In this document: positions 6,365 to 17,122 of the stretch, piece by piece | Layout: each line of letters begins with the position of its first letter | Numbering within the stretch: the first letter of the stretch is position 1 | Source: an uncultured Eubacteriales bacterium | GTDB lineage: Bacteria; Bacillota; Clostridia; Oscillospirales; Oscillospiraceae | Direction of reading: 5' to 3' | Length of the DNA: 64,000 nucleotides | Assembly (NCBI GenBank): GCA_900543085.1 | Contig: UQQF01000001.1 | Coordinates: 186,001-250,000 of the forward strand | The notes under the pieces: generated by a model | The model's input: only the letters and a program-made list of their open reading frames with translations | What the model was told of the DNA's origin: nothing | Database searches by the model: none | Made by a program: the position numbers and the translations under genes

Positions 6365-8917
6365 TCAGTGTGCCTCCGCCCATGAGCGCCCGATCTTGGC
6401 GTTTGCAGTCAGCGGCACGGAGAGCTTGGCCGCGCCGGACATCTCCTCCTCCAGCAGCGCCTTTACCCGCTCCGCCTCGTGCTCGGGGCACTCGGCTATC
6501 AGTTCGTCGTGCACTTGCAGTATGAGCCGGGACTCCAGCCCCTCAGCGCGCATACGCCTGTGCACGTTCACCATCGCGAGCTTCATTATGTCCGCCGCCG
6601 TGCCCTGGATTGGCATGTTGCGCGCCACGCGCTCGCCGAAGGCGCGCATGTTGCGGTTCGGGCTTTTCAGCTCCGGCATGGGGCGCCGGCGGCCGTAGAG
6701 CGTGGAGACGTAGCCGTTGGCCTTGGCCTCCGCGATGACGCGCTCCATGTACTCGCGCACTCCGTGGTACTTCTCAAGGTAGGCGTCGATGTACGCCTGA
6801 GCCTCCCTCGGCCGCACGCCTATGTCCTGCGCGAGCGAGAAGGCGGATATGCCGTAGACTATGCCGAAGTTGACGGCCTTGGCGTGGCTGCGCATCTGCG
6901 CCGTCACGTCCTCTAGCGGCACGCCGAACACCTGCGAGGCCGTGACGGCGTGTATGTCCTCGCCGGTGAGGAAGGCGTTTTTCATCGTCTCGTCGCCGGA
7001 TATGTGCGCCAGCAGCCGAAGCTCTATCTGGCTGTAGTCGGCGTCGACCAGCACGTGCCCGGGTGCGGCGACAAACATCTTGCGTATCTCGCTGCCCAGC
7101 TCTTTCCTGACGGGGATGTTTTGCAGGTTAGGCTCCGTGGAGGACAGCCTGCCCGTGGCTGTGACGGTCATCTTGAAGTTCGTGTGTATGCGCCCGTCCG
7201 GGGATATGACCTTTATAAGCCCGTCGGCGTAGGTACTCTTGAGCTTGGTGAGCATGCGGTAGTCCAGGATGTCCGAGATTATCGGGTGCTTGCCCACAAG
7301 CTTCTCCAGCACGTCGGCGTTTGTGCTCCAGCCGGTCTTGGTCTTTTTGCCGGCCGGGAGCATGAGTTCTTCAAACAGCACCTCGCCGAGCTGCTTGGGC
7401 GAGTTGATGTTGAACTCGTGCCCGGCGTAGTCCCAGATCTGCCGCTGCAGCGCGTCTATGCCGCTGACCATGCTCTCGCCGTAGGCGGAGAGCGCGGCGC
7501 GGTCTACGAGGAAGCCCGCGCGCTCCATGTCGGCGAGCACGGCGCACAGCGGCAGCTCGATGTCGTAGTAAAGCTCGTGCGCGCCGGCCTCGCTGAGCCT
7601 GGCGTCCAGCGCGGGATAAAGCTCGTACGCCGCCTGCGCTGCGGGCTTTTCGGCGCCCAGGTGGCGGGCGGAGAGCTTTTCTATCGGGTACGCGCTCTCC
7701 GTGGGGTCGAGCACATAGGCGGCCAGCTCGGTGTCAAAGACAAAGCCGCGCAGGGATATGCCCTCCGTCATGGCCATGGCCATGAAGTCCTTGACGCCGT
7801 GGGAAACCTTTCTCACCTTGTCGGAAAACAGTTTGTCAATAATCCCATCCCAGGCCGCTCCGCACGCGAGCTGCTCGGCCTTGAACACGGCCTCGCCGTC
7901 GCACAGCGTCAGCGCGCTCATGTCTCCGGCGTGCAGCACGGAGACGTACTCCGCCTTCTCTATCCTCGCGGCTATCTCCTCCGGGCTGAGTTCAAGCTCC
8001 GGCAGGGCGCGGACTTCCCGCTCCGCTGCGGCGGCCGTGTCCTGCTCCTCGGCCAGTCCCCACTTTTCGATGTAGCGGTTGAAGCCCAGGCGGCGGAGCA
8101 TGTCCAGCAGCTCGGGAGACTTTTCAAGCCGCCACAGCGCGTCGCCGGGGACAAGCTCCACGGGCGCGTCGCGCCTTATTGTGGCCAGCTCGTAGCTCAT
8201 GCGGGCGCTCTCCTCCCCGGCGGCGAGCTTTTTGCGCATCGCGTCGCGGATGTCCAGCGTGTCGAGCTGCGAGTAGATGTTGTCTATCGTCCCGAAGCGG
8301 CGAACCAGCTCCATTGCGGTCTTCTCGCCTATACCGGCCACGCCGGGGATGTTGTCCGAGGCGTCGCCCATCAGGGCTTTGAGGTCGACCATCTGCGGCG
8401 GAGCGAAGCCGTACTCCTCGTGAAAATACGGCAGCGTGTAGTCTATGGTCTCAGTCCTGCCGCGCGAGCTTTTCACGTGCAGGACGTCTGTCCGCCCGGT
8501 TATGAGCTGGAAGCTGTCGCGGTCGCCCGTGACTATCTCGCAGTCCCAGCCGGCCTCCTCGCATATCCTGGCGACGGTGCCCAGGACGTCGTCGGCCTCC
8601 CAGCCCTCGGCGGCGAGCTGCTTTATGCCCATCGCGGACAGCAGCTCCTTCAAGACCGGCATCTGCACGGCCAGGTCTTCCGGCATGGGCTTGCGCTGAG
8701 CCTTGTACAGCTCGTACTGCCTGTGCCGGAACGTGGGCGCGGGCAGGTCGAAGGCCACGCACAGCGCGTCCGGGCTGTTGTCGTCCAGCAGCTTTTGCAG
8801 TATGGCAAGGAAGCCGTAGACCGCGTTCGTAGGCGTGCCGTCCGGCGCGTTGAGCATGCGCACGCCGTAGTAGGCGCGGTTCACTATGCTGTTGCCGTCA
8901 AGTATCATCAACTTCAT
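6365..8917 (-). CDS. polA: DNA polymerase I
   Basis: Repair and Okazaki-fragment polymerase. The 850-aa product has an N-terminal 5'-nuclease domain (GNSIVNRAYYG, then DVLGTVARI and GDASDNIPGVAGIGEKTA). The middle region occupies the place of the 3'-5' exonuclease but lacks its acidic metal-binding motifs, so proofreading is probably absent, as in many Firmicutes. The C-terminal family A polymerase has motif A DADYSQIELRLLAHIS, the KAVNFGIVYG helix and motif C QVHDELI. The start codon overlaps the stop of the upstream CapA-type gene by one base. Confidence 0.97.
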   Translation of the reverse strand: MKLMILDGNSIVNRAYYGVRMLNAPDGTPTNAVYGFLAILQKLLDDNSPDALCVAFDLPAPTFRHRQYELYKAQRKPMPEDLAVQMPVLKELLSAMGIKQLAAEGWEADDVLGTVARICEEAGWDCEIVTGDRDSFQLITGRTDVLHVKSSRGRTETIDYTLPYFHEEYGFAPPQMVDLKALMGDASDNIPGVAGIGEKTAMELVRRFGTIDNIYSQLDTLDIRDAMRKKLAAGEESARMSYELATIRRDAPVELVPGDALWRLEKSPELLDMLRRLGFNRYIEKWGLAEEQDTAAAAEREVRALPELELSPEEIAARIEKAEYVSVLHAGDMSALTLCDGEAVFKAEQLACGAAWDGIIDKLFSDKVRKVSHGVKDFMAMAMTEGISLRGFVFDTELAAYVLDPTESAYPIEKLSARHLGAEKPAAQAAYELYPALDARLSEAGAHELYYDIELPLCAVLADMERAGFLVDRAALSAYGESMVSGIDALQRQIWDYAGHEFNINSPKQLGEVLFEELMLPAGKKTKTGWSTNADVLEKLVGKHPIISDILDYRMLTKLKSTYADGLIKVISPDGRIHTNFKMTVTATGRLSSTEPNLQNIPVRKELGSEIRKMFVAAPGHVLVDADYSQIELRLLAHISGDETMKNAFLTGEDIHAVTASQVFGVPLEDVTAQMRSHAKAVNFGIVYGISAFSLAQDIGVRPREAQAYIDAYLEKYHGVREYMERVIAEAKANGYVSTLYGRRRPMPELKSPNRNMRAFGERVARNMPIQGTAADIMKLAMVNVHRRMRAEGLESRLILQVHDELIAECPEHEAERVKALLEEEMSGAAKLSVPLTANAKIGRSWAEAH

Positions 8918-10199
8918 TATTGTGTCTCGCTTTCGTCAGTGGGGAGTGTCACATTCCCGAATATGCGCTCGCAGTCGGCCAGGGCCTGTTGCAGCGTGGC
9001 GTACATGTAGGGGGTGATTATCCCGCCGCGGTCGTCGCCGCTCTCATAGTCGGCTATCGCCGCGCGTATGTCCCAGAGCCTACGCTGCCAGCCCGCCTGT
9101 GAGGCGGACACCCCGTAGTTTGCAAGGTTTATCATTATCATCGGCACATACTCGCAGCCCGTGAGCTCTGTCTCGCCCGTGACTGGGTCTTTGGTCAGCT
9201 CCAGCTGTACCATCGCGCTCAGGTCGGTGTACTGCCGCGTCTGGCAGGACAGGAGATTTCCCAGGCAATAGCACAGAAAGCCCGTGCGCGTCGTGCCGTC
9301 GGGGTTTTCTATCTCGCGTATCTCTATGGGCTCCGGCACGTGCGGGTGCCCGCCTATGACCAAGTCCGCGCCCTGCTCGAAGAAGTAGTCGGCCAGGTCG
9401 CGCTGATAGCCGTTTGCGGCGGTCAGGTACTCGGCTCCCCAGTGTACGCTGACGGCGATTATGTCCGTGCCGAGCGCCCTGGCGGCGGCCATGTCGGCGT
9501 CGAGCATGTCGTAATTCACGTCCACCAGCGTGGTCATATAGTCGTGGTTGTATATGTTCACCGCGTACTCAAAGCCGTCTACGGGTATGCCGTTGGTTCC
9601 GTAGGTGTAGTCGAGGAAGGCAAAGCTCACACCGTTGATCTCCTTGACCAGGATGCCGTTGTTCTCGTCCCGCTCGGCCTGGGTGCGGTAGGTGCCCACG
9701 TGGTCAAGCCCCGCCTCGTCCAGCACATCCAGGGTGCGGTCGATGCCCGCCTTCCAGCCGTCCATGCTGTGGTTGCTGGCCATGTTTATGAGGTCGAAGC
9801 CCACGTCCTTGAGCGAGTAAGCCAAATCGTCCGGCACGGTGAACATAGGATACCCCGTCCAGGGCGGAGTGCCCGTCATGGACGCCTCCAGGCAGCACAA
9901 CGCATAGTCGGCTTCGGAGACATAGTGCTCCACGTCCTCAAAGAGCAGCGAGTAGTCGTAGCTGCCGTCGGGCTGCAGCACCTCGCTGTTGAGCTGGCTG
10001 TGCATCACAAGGTCGCCGGCCAGGGTCAGTTTGACCACGCTGGGCTCCGGCTCCGGCTCCGGCGTCAACGTCGGCTCCGGCCGGGCTGTCTGCGGTGTGA
10101 CGCTCTGGTGCACCGGCTCAGGCAGCGACGCCATTCCGCCGCCGCAGGCCGCCAGCGTCAGAACCACGGCAAAGCTCAGTATCAGGGCAAGCGCTTTTT

Positions 10200-10203
<4 letters not shown>
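8917..10203 (-). CDS. CapA-family lipoprotein (poly-gamma-glutamate capsule type)
   Basis: Secreted lipoprotein of 428 aa with an N-terminal signal peptide and lipobox (LTLAAC), then a Pro/Glu-rich linker. It has a PGA_cap metallophosphoesterase-like domain: [40 protein letters not shown] and [10 protein letters not shown], the usual order of CapA motifs. CapA proteins take part in poly-gamma-glutamate capsule export, but no capB or capC is nearby, so the substrate here is open. It is coupled by 4-bp overlap to uvrB and 1-bp overlap to polA. Confidence 0.88.
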
Positions 10204-12170
<1,967 letters not shown>

Positions 12171-12187
12171 GATATATCCTCAACTTT

Positions 12188-12379
12188 TCAGGCAGTTTCA
12201 GGCGCAGGTATAAGCTCTTCTGCTCGCCGATTGAACTTTTTCCTATTAAATACGAGAAAACGGTATGTTCTTCCGTCTTTTGTTTCAATCACGGAAGATG
12301 CGCAGCTCCGCCGTGCAGGCCGTTTACACATGCGCACGTAAAAGCTCTCTTTCACATGAATCACCGCTTTCAAAACCAC
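12188..12379 (-). CDS. Doubtful small ORF upstream of uvrB
   Basis: A 63-codon frame starting at GTG, ending 17 bp before uvrB. The product is basic (ETKDGRTYRFLVFNRKK) and I do not recognise it. Codon use is more AT-rich than in the neighbours and no ribosome site is visible, so it may be only a leader region or a remnant. It is listed because it fills the gap between uvrB and the divergent SdpI-like gene. Confidence 0.25.
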   Translation of the reverse strand: MVLKAVIHVKESFYVRMCKRPARRSCASSVIETKDGRTYRFLVFNRKKFNRRAEELIPAPETA

Positions 12380-12440
12380 AGTTTATTTTAGCACACATAT
12401 ATATAAATTAAAAGCCCCAAAAGGCCGCGGCCTGATTTGC

Positions 12441-12469
12441 TTGACCGGTATATGGCGCCATGGTAAACT
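12441..12469 (+). promoter_or_regulatory. Sigma-A promoter of SdpI-like gene
   Basis: TTGACC (12441-12446), 17-bp spacer, TAAACT (12464-12469). Confidence 0.65.
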
Positions 12470-12529
12470 TTATCCAGGGGGGTGCCGCAGCTGTACTCTA
12501 TCTACGTCGCCGTCGTGCCGGGAGTGGCC

Positions 12530-12880
12530 ATGGACTCTGCCGCCGTAAACGAGCGCATGTGTCAGGCGGCCGTGATAGCCACCGGAATATGCCTCATACC
12601 CGTCGGGAGGGATCTGCGCGATACACCGTACAACAAAAACGTCGGCATCAAGACCAAGTGGAGCCTCGCCAACGAGGAGGCCTGGAGGCTCAGCCAGCGC
12701 TTCGGCGGCAACGCGTTCATCGCCGCCGGCGCTGCGATGGCAGTTCTTGCGCTTGTTCTGCCCGGCCTGAACAGCCTTTGGGCGGCGCTCGGGGTCATCA
12801 TAATCATGTGCGTCGCAGACGTAATTTACAGCCGGAAGGCGTATTTGACCTCCGTCCGGGGCGGGGGCAGGGCTGACTGA
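12530..12880 (+). CDS. Short SdpI-family membrane protein
   Basis: SdpI-type integral membrane protein. The hallmark YNKNVGIKTKWSLANEEAWRLSQRFGG is present in pieces matching the family motif (GIRTxWTLxNEExWxxTHRxGG). It is followed by two hydrophobic helices. SdpI proteins confer immunity to the SDP toxin in Bacillus, but family members elsewhere are of unknown role. I prefer the ATG at 12530 because GGGAG lies 5 bp upstream; a GTG at 12482 would add 16 residues but has no correctly spaced ribosome site. The N-terminal DUF1648 part of longer SdpI proteins is missing. Confidence 0.7.
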   Translation: MDSAAVNERMCQAAVIATGICLIPVGRDLRDTPYNKNVGIKTKWSLANEEAWRLSQRFGGNAFIAAGAAMAVLALVLPGLNSLWAALGVIIIMCVADVIYSRKAYLTSVRGGGRAD

Positions 12881-12897
12881 GCGCGGGCTTTTTCCTC

Positions 12898-12926
12898 TTG
12901 ACGCGGGGATTCTTTAGATTTAGAAT
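12898..12926 (+). promoter_or_regulatory. Sigma-A promoter of the XpaC-TelA-LemA-TPM unit
   Basis: TTGACG (12898-12903), 17-bp spacer, TAGAAT (12921-12926), about 45 bp before the first start. Confidence 0.75.
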
Positions 12927-12970
12927 GATATAGTGTATAATCAGAGATATGCACGATGGAGGTCGTGAGT

Positions 12971-13726
12971 TTGAAACGTAAAAAAAGAAAGCAGACATTC
13001 GCCAATGTCGCCCCGATTTACATCTTCATCCTGGCATGGCTGGTCTGTGCGCTTATATTCAAGATGTACACGATGGGCGGACTGCTGGCCAGTATATTCA
13101 TATCCGCCGCCGCGGCTATCGCCGGGGCTTACCTGATATCCAGGTTCCGGAAGGACAAGCCTTCCGAGAGCGAGGCGGAGGCCGAGGAAGCGCCCAGGAA
13201 GGAGAAGGCCAGGCAACCCAAGGCGCCGGACAAGCCGCTCGACCCCGAGGTCGCCGCAGTCGTCGAGGAGGGGCACATGGCCATCAAGGAGATGGGCCGT
13301 CTCTACGGCTCCATACAGTCGCCGGAGGTGCGCGAGCGGATAAACGAGCTGATGCGCATTTCGGACAAGATCATCCAGGACGCCGTGGACGACCCGTCCG
13401 ACGTGCCGGAAATACGCAAGTTCCTCGACTACTACCTGCCCACCACCATAAAGCTGCTCAACGCCTACGACCGCATGAGCGGTCAGGGCATCGAGGGCGA
13501 GAACCTGTCCCGGAGCATGAACAGCATAGAGGAGATGCTCGACACGGCCGTGGACGCCTTCAAGAAGCAGCTCGACAGCCTGTTTGAAGACCAGGCTCTG
13601 GACATAGAGACGGACATCTCCGTCATGAACCGTATGCTTGAGCGCGAGGGGCTGACCGGAGACGACGAGCAGGACACCATCATCAAGGCCGCACGCGGCA
13701 CGCAGACTCAAGCCCAGGACAAGTAA
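12971..13726 (+). CDS. XpaC-like protein (5-bromo-4-chloroindolyl phosphate hydrolysis family)
   Basis: Membrane-anchored protein of about 251 aa. Basic N-terminus (KRKKRKQ), two hydrophobic helices (about residues 15-55), a Glu/Lys-rich linker, then a helical domain with GHMAIKEMGRLYGSI, VRERINELMRISDKI and RKFLDYYLPTTIKLLNAY, which is the XpaC family pattern. The enzymatic name is historical; members usually pair with TelA and the role is unknown. The TTG at 12971 is chosen because GGAGG lies 8 bp upstream; an in-frame ATG at 12956 overlaps that ribosome site. Confidence 0.82.
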   Translation: MKRKKRKQTFANVAPIYIFILAWLVCALIFKMYTMGGLLASIFISAAAAIAGAYLISRFRKDKPSESEAEAEEAPRKEKARQPKAPDKPLDPEVAAVVEEGHMAIKEMGRLYGSIQSPEVRERINELMRISDKIIQDAVDDPSDVPEIRKFLDYYLPTTIKLLNAYDRMSGQGIEGENLSRSMNSIEEMLDTAVDAFKKQLDSLFEDQALDIETDISVMNRMLEREGLTGDDEQDTIIKAARGTQTQAQDK

Positions 13727-13747
13727 ACCGGAAAGGATTTGGACAAA

Positions 13748-14923
13748 ATGGACGAAAACAAGGAGTTCATCCCCTCACTGACTCTCGACCCCAACGCGAC
13801 GGCGACCCAGGCCGCCCCCGATTTGACGTTTGAGGAGCCCACGGCTGAGGCGGTAGCCCCCGCTAAGCAGGAGATCCCGCCGGAGAAGCTGGAGTTTGAG
13901 CGGCTCTCCCCCGCCGAGCAGGCCGCAGTGCGCGACTTCGCCGGGCAGATAGACGTCACGAACAGCGAGCAGATACTCAACTACGGCTCCGCCGCGCAGA
14001 AGAACATCGCCGATTTCTCCGGCGCCGCGCTGGGCAAGGTGCGCACCAAGGACATGGGCGAGATCGGCGAGGAGCTGTCGAACCTCGTCATTCAGCTCCA
14101 GGGTCTGGACTTTGACGAGAGCGAAAAGAAGGGCTTCCTCGGCTTCTTCAAAAAGCAGCGCCAGAGCATAGCCGCGCTCAAAGCCCAGTACGACCAGGCC
14201 GAGGACAACGTCGACAAGATAACGGCAGAGCTTGAAAAGCACGAAGTCACGCTGATGAAGGACATCGCGATGATGGACAAGATGTACGAGAAGAATCAGC
14301 AGTACTACAAGGAGCTGACCATGTACATCCTCGCCGGCAAGCTCAAGTGCAAGGAGCTGCGCGAGACCGAGCTGCCCAAGCTCCAGGCCACCGCCCGGGA
14401 GACCGGCAAGGCCGAGGACGCCCAGGCCGCCAACGACTTTGCCAACATGATTGGCCGCTTCGAGAAAAAGCTGCACGACCTGGAGCTGACGCGCATGGTG
14501 TCCATCCAGATGGCGCCGCAGATACGCATGATACAGTCCAACGACTCCGTCATGGCGGAGAAGATCCGCTCCTCCATCGTGAACACCATCCCGCTGTGGA
14601 AAAGTCAGATGGTCATGGCGCTGACGCTGCACCACAGCCAGCAGGCCATGGAGGCGCAGCGCAACGTCAACGACGTAACCAACCGCCTGCTGCAGCAGAA
14701 CGCCGAGAAGCTGCACCAGGGCAGCGTGGAGATCGCCCGCGAGGCCGAGCGTGGCATCGTGGACATAGAGACGCTGCAAAAGACGAATCAGGAGCTGATA
14801 TCCACTCTGGAGGAGGTTCGCCAGATCCAGGCCGACGGCGCCGCCAAGCGCGCCGAGGCCGAAATCGAGCTTGGCCGCATCGAGGGCGAGCTGAAGCAGA
14901 AGCTGCTTGAACTGAGAGGTTGA
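13748..14923 (+). CDS. telA: TelA family toxic anion resistance protein
   Basis: Soluble, mostly alpha-helical protein of about 391 aa. After a variable acidic N-terminus it has the family core: RDFAGQIDVTNSEQILNYG, then KKGFLGFFKKQRQSIAAL, YYKELTMYILAGKLK, and a long coiled-coil C-terminus. TelA proteins are linked to tellurite, bacteriocin and cell-envelope antibiotic tolerance, but the mechanism is unknown. AAAGGA sits 10 bp before the ATG; an upstream TTG is too close to it. It follows xpaC by about 20 bp, a pairing common in Firmicutes. Confidence 0.9.
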   Translation: MDENKEFIPSLTLDPNATATQAAPDLTFEEPTAEAVAPAKQEIPPEKLEFERLSPAEQAAVRDFAGQIDVTNSEQILNYGSAAQKNIADFSGAALGKVRTKDMGEIGEELSNLVIQLQGLDFDESEKKGFLGFFKKQRQSIAALKAQYDQAEDNVDKITAELEKHEVTLMKDIAMMDKMYEKNQQYYKELTMYILAGKLKCKELRETELPKLQATARETGKAEDAQAANDFANMIGRFEKKLHDLELTRMVSIQMAPQIRMIQSNDSVMAEKIRSSIVNTIPLWKSQMVMALTLHHSQQAMEAQRNVNDVTNRLLQQNAEKLHQGSVEIAREAERGIVDIETLQKTNQELISTLEEVRQIQADGAAKRAEAEIELGRIEGELKQKLLELRG

Positions 14924-14932
14924 CGCTTGTAA

Positions 14933-15481
14933 ATGAACTTTTTTAAAAAACCCGTAGTTGCAATCATACTGGCCGTGATACTGTGCTCAAGCATACTCAT
15001 GGTCAACACCCAGGCCAAGCTGGGCAACGAGATAGACGCCGTTGAGGACGCCTTCTTCACCAACGTCGAGGGACAGCGCAGCATTTACACCCGCCTGCTG
15101 GAAAAGCTCCAGGCCGTCAACGGCGTGTGGACCATACTCAACCGCTATGACAGCGAGGCGGCGCAATCCCTCGCCGACGAGCAGGACTACCTGCAGTGGG
15201 CGTGCGACAGCGCGTCCATAAACAGCATGTTCTACGCCAACGAAGACCTCGACGCCGAGTTCAACCGCGCCCTGCGCACGCTGGAGGGCTGCGAGCTGAC
15301 CGAGGACGAACAGGCCGACCTCGACAGCTATACCGAAACGTACAACGGCGCGCAGAAGATGATAGAGGAAAACAACTACAACAGCCAGGTGCTGGACTTC
15401 ACGCGCTCTACCTACAACAAGTTCCCGACCCGGGAGCTGGCCACTTTCGCGGGCGTCTATCCCCCCGACACGTTTAGCTGA
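14933..15481 (+). CDS. LemA family protein
   Basis: Membrane-anchored helical protein of 182 aa: N-terminal transmembrane anchor (about residues 6-25, VVAIILAVILCSSILMV), then a four-helix region ending in the characteristic LDFTRSTYNKFPTRELATFAG. LemA proteins are of unclear function and often neighbour TPM-domain proteins, as here. Its stop overlaps the next start by one base. Compared with classical LemA (about 185 aa) it is complete. Confidence 0.87.
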   Translation: MNFFKKPVVAIILAVILCSSILMVNTQAKLGNEIDAVEDAFFTNVEGQRSIYTRLLEKLQAVNGVWTILNRYDSEAAQSLADEQDYLQWACDSASINSMFYANEDLDAEFNRALRTLEGCELTEDEQADLDSYTETYNGAQKMIEENNYNSQVLDFTRSTYNKFPTRELATFAGVYPPDTFS

Positions 15482-16416
15482 TGCCCATGAAGAAGTGTTT
15501 TTCGGCGCTTCTGGCGCTTGTACTTGTGTTCACCCTCGCCACGGGCGCGCTGGCCAGCGGTGCGCTGGAGCCGAGCGAGGACTTCTACGTGAACGATCAG
15601 GCCGGCACGCTCTCCGAGAGCACGAAGGAGCTTATACTCAACGCCTCCGGCCCGCTGGAGCAGGAGTGCGACGGCGCGCAGATAGTCGTCGTCACGATAA
15701 ACTACCTGCCCGGCGGCTATGACAGCGAGCAGTACGCCTGGCAGCTGTTCAACGACTGGGGCGTCGGAAGCGACAGCGCCAACAACGGCATGCTGCTGCT
15801 CCACGTGGTGCAGGAGGACAGGGGCTGGCTGGCCGTAGGCCAGGGTCTGACCAACCAGATCTCCACCAGTGAGATCAACGCCATGCTGGACGAGTACTTC
15901 TGGCCGCTCTCCGACGCCGGGCAGTATGACGAGGCCGTGGCATCGCTCTTTCCGCACCTCATAGACGTCTATGAGGAGATATACGACGTCGAGCTGTACG
16001 GCGGAACCTCGGACACACAGACCGGCTCCGACCCGGGCGGCTACTACGACGACGGCTATTATGACGACTACTACGACGGATATTACGACGGCTACTATGA
16101 CCGCAGCAGCTCGGCATTTTCCGTGCTTATAACCGTGGCGGTGGGGCTGATAGTGCTGTTCGTCGTCTTCGGTTCGGTCGGCTCGGCGAGGCGCAGGCGT
16201 TACGGCGGCGTGCCGCTGTTCTTCTTCTGCGGCGGTCCGAGAGGCCCGCGTCCCCCCAGAGGTCCTCGCCCGCCCCACGGCCCGGGACCGCGCCCGCCCA
16301 GAGGCGGCGGCTTCGGCGGCGGAGGTTTTGGAGGAGGCGGCTTCGGAGGAGGCGGCTTCCGTGGCGGCGGCTTCGGTGGAGGCGGCCGCGCCGGCGGCGG
16401 TGGCGGCCGGAGATAA
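15481..16416 (+). CDS. TPM-domain secreted/membrane protein with Gly-rich tail
   Basis: 311 aa. Signal peptide (ALVLVFTLATGALA), then a TPM domain (about residues 35-165): FYVNDQAGTLS, QIVVVTINY and SANNGMLLLHVVQEDRGWLAVGQGL are typical. Asp/Tyr-rich linker with repeated YYDG units, a single transmembrane helix (about 205-225), and an Arg/Pro then Gly/Phe-rich tail. TPM proteins include the photosystem II repair factor TLP18.3 in plants; bacterial roles are mostly unknown. Overlaps lemA by one base, so the two are translationally coupled. Confidence 0.85.
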   Translation: MPMKKCFSALLALVLVFTLATGALASGALEPSEDFYVNDQAGTLSESTKELILNASGPLEQECDGAQIVVVTINYLPGGYDSEQYAWQLFNDWGVGSDSANNGMLLLHVVQEDRGWLAVGQGLTNQISTSEINAMLDEYFWPLSDAGQYDEAVASLFPHLIDVYEEIYDVELYGGTSDTQTGSDPGGYYDDGYYDDYYDGYYDGYYDRSSSAFSVLITVAVGLIVLFVVFGSVGSARRRRYGGVPLFFFCGGPRGPRPPRGPRPPHGPGPRPPRGGGFGGGGFGGGGFGGGGFRGGGFGGGGRAGGGGGRR

Positions 16417-16450
16417 ATAAAGCGCCCGGCGTTCGGGCTATCAAAAACTA

Positions 16451-16494
16451 AAATACCCTCTGATGCAGTAGTTTGCCTGCATCAGAGGGTATTT
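16451..16494. terminator. Bidirectional terminator between TPM gene and lipoprotein gene
   Basis: Perfect 18-bp stem (AAATACCCTCTGATGCAG and its complement) around an 8-base loop. T-rich on both sides, so it can end the plus-strand TPM transcript and the minus-strand lipoprotein transcript. Confidence 0.85.
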
Positions 16495-16526
16495 CATTAC
16501 ACATGCGTTCAAGCGCCGCTCTAAAC

Positions 16527-16988
16527 TCAGGCTGCGGCGCCGGAAGGCGCATGAGCGCCCTGGGTGATTTCATAGTTGATGTTTACTATTCCTCCATCTC
16601 TACCAGTCACTACTTTGAACACGTATTCCGTATCTCCGCCCCACAAGCCCTGCGTCACTTCCGCATAAATATTGCCCTGGTCGCCTGGCTTGAAGGTTTT
16701 GGAACTGTTACCGTTGATGGTCGCCACAACGTCATTAGGACCTTTGTTTTCAATATACAGATTAACGTATTTACCTCTGCCCATATCCAGATTGTAGGCC
16801 GCATTAAGCCCAGTATTATTGCTGATATTGCCGCTGTCAATCACTGCGCCAACCGGCGTTGTCTCCTCAGCTCCCGCAGCGTCTTTAGAAGCGTCGTTAT
16901 CTTTCACCTGTGTTGAACAGGATGAGGTGACAAAGATTACGCAGACAACAGCGGTTGCCAACAGTGCAGAAAGTACTGATTTTTTCAT
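16527..16988 (-). CDS. Small lipoprotein of unknown function
   Basis: 153-aa predicted lipoprotein: basic start MKKSVLS, hydrophobic segment and lipobox VTSSC. The mature part is polar with a beta-rich pattern (YVNLYIENKGPNDVVATINGN, GDTEYVFKVVTG). The alternate start at 17003 is rejected because GGAGAG lies about 7 bp before the ATG at 16988. Codon use is visibly less GC-rich than in the flanking genes, which suggests later acquisition. I do not recognise a family. Confidence 0.7.
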   Translation of the reverse strand: MKKSVLSALLATAVVCVIFVTSSCSTQVKDNDASKDAAGAEETTPVGAVIDSGNISNNTGLNAAYNLDMGRGKYVNLYIENKGPNDVVATINGNSSKTFKPGDQGNIYAEVTQGLWGGDTEYVFKVVTGRDGGIVNINYEITQGAHAPSGAAA

Positions 16989-17122
16989 GTAGATTCTCTC
17001 CAATTTAAACTTTGCGAGCGAGGCTAAAGCTTTGGAGGCGACGCATAGGCTCCGCCTCCACGCTTAAACTTGATGTTTCCTGAATGGGCTTTATTCCGCC
17101 GGCCGCTTATTTTTCGCGTCGA

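Noticed and set aside
6950..9010. A 686-codon frame on the plus strand opposite polA
   Set aside because: Antisense shadow of polA caused by high GC; composition is His/Val/Arg/Gly-rich and matches no family. The same applies to the long frames opposite uvrB (10431-12341) and the radical SAM gene (39126-41231).
12460..12876. Alternative 138-codon frame over the SdpI-like gene
   Set aside because: Arg-rich, low-complexity shadow; the SdpI motif is in the other frame.
17004..17122. GGAGGCG/CGCCTCC hairpin region as a copy of the 119-bp repeat
   Set aside because: Only loosely similar; the order and stems do not match.
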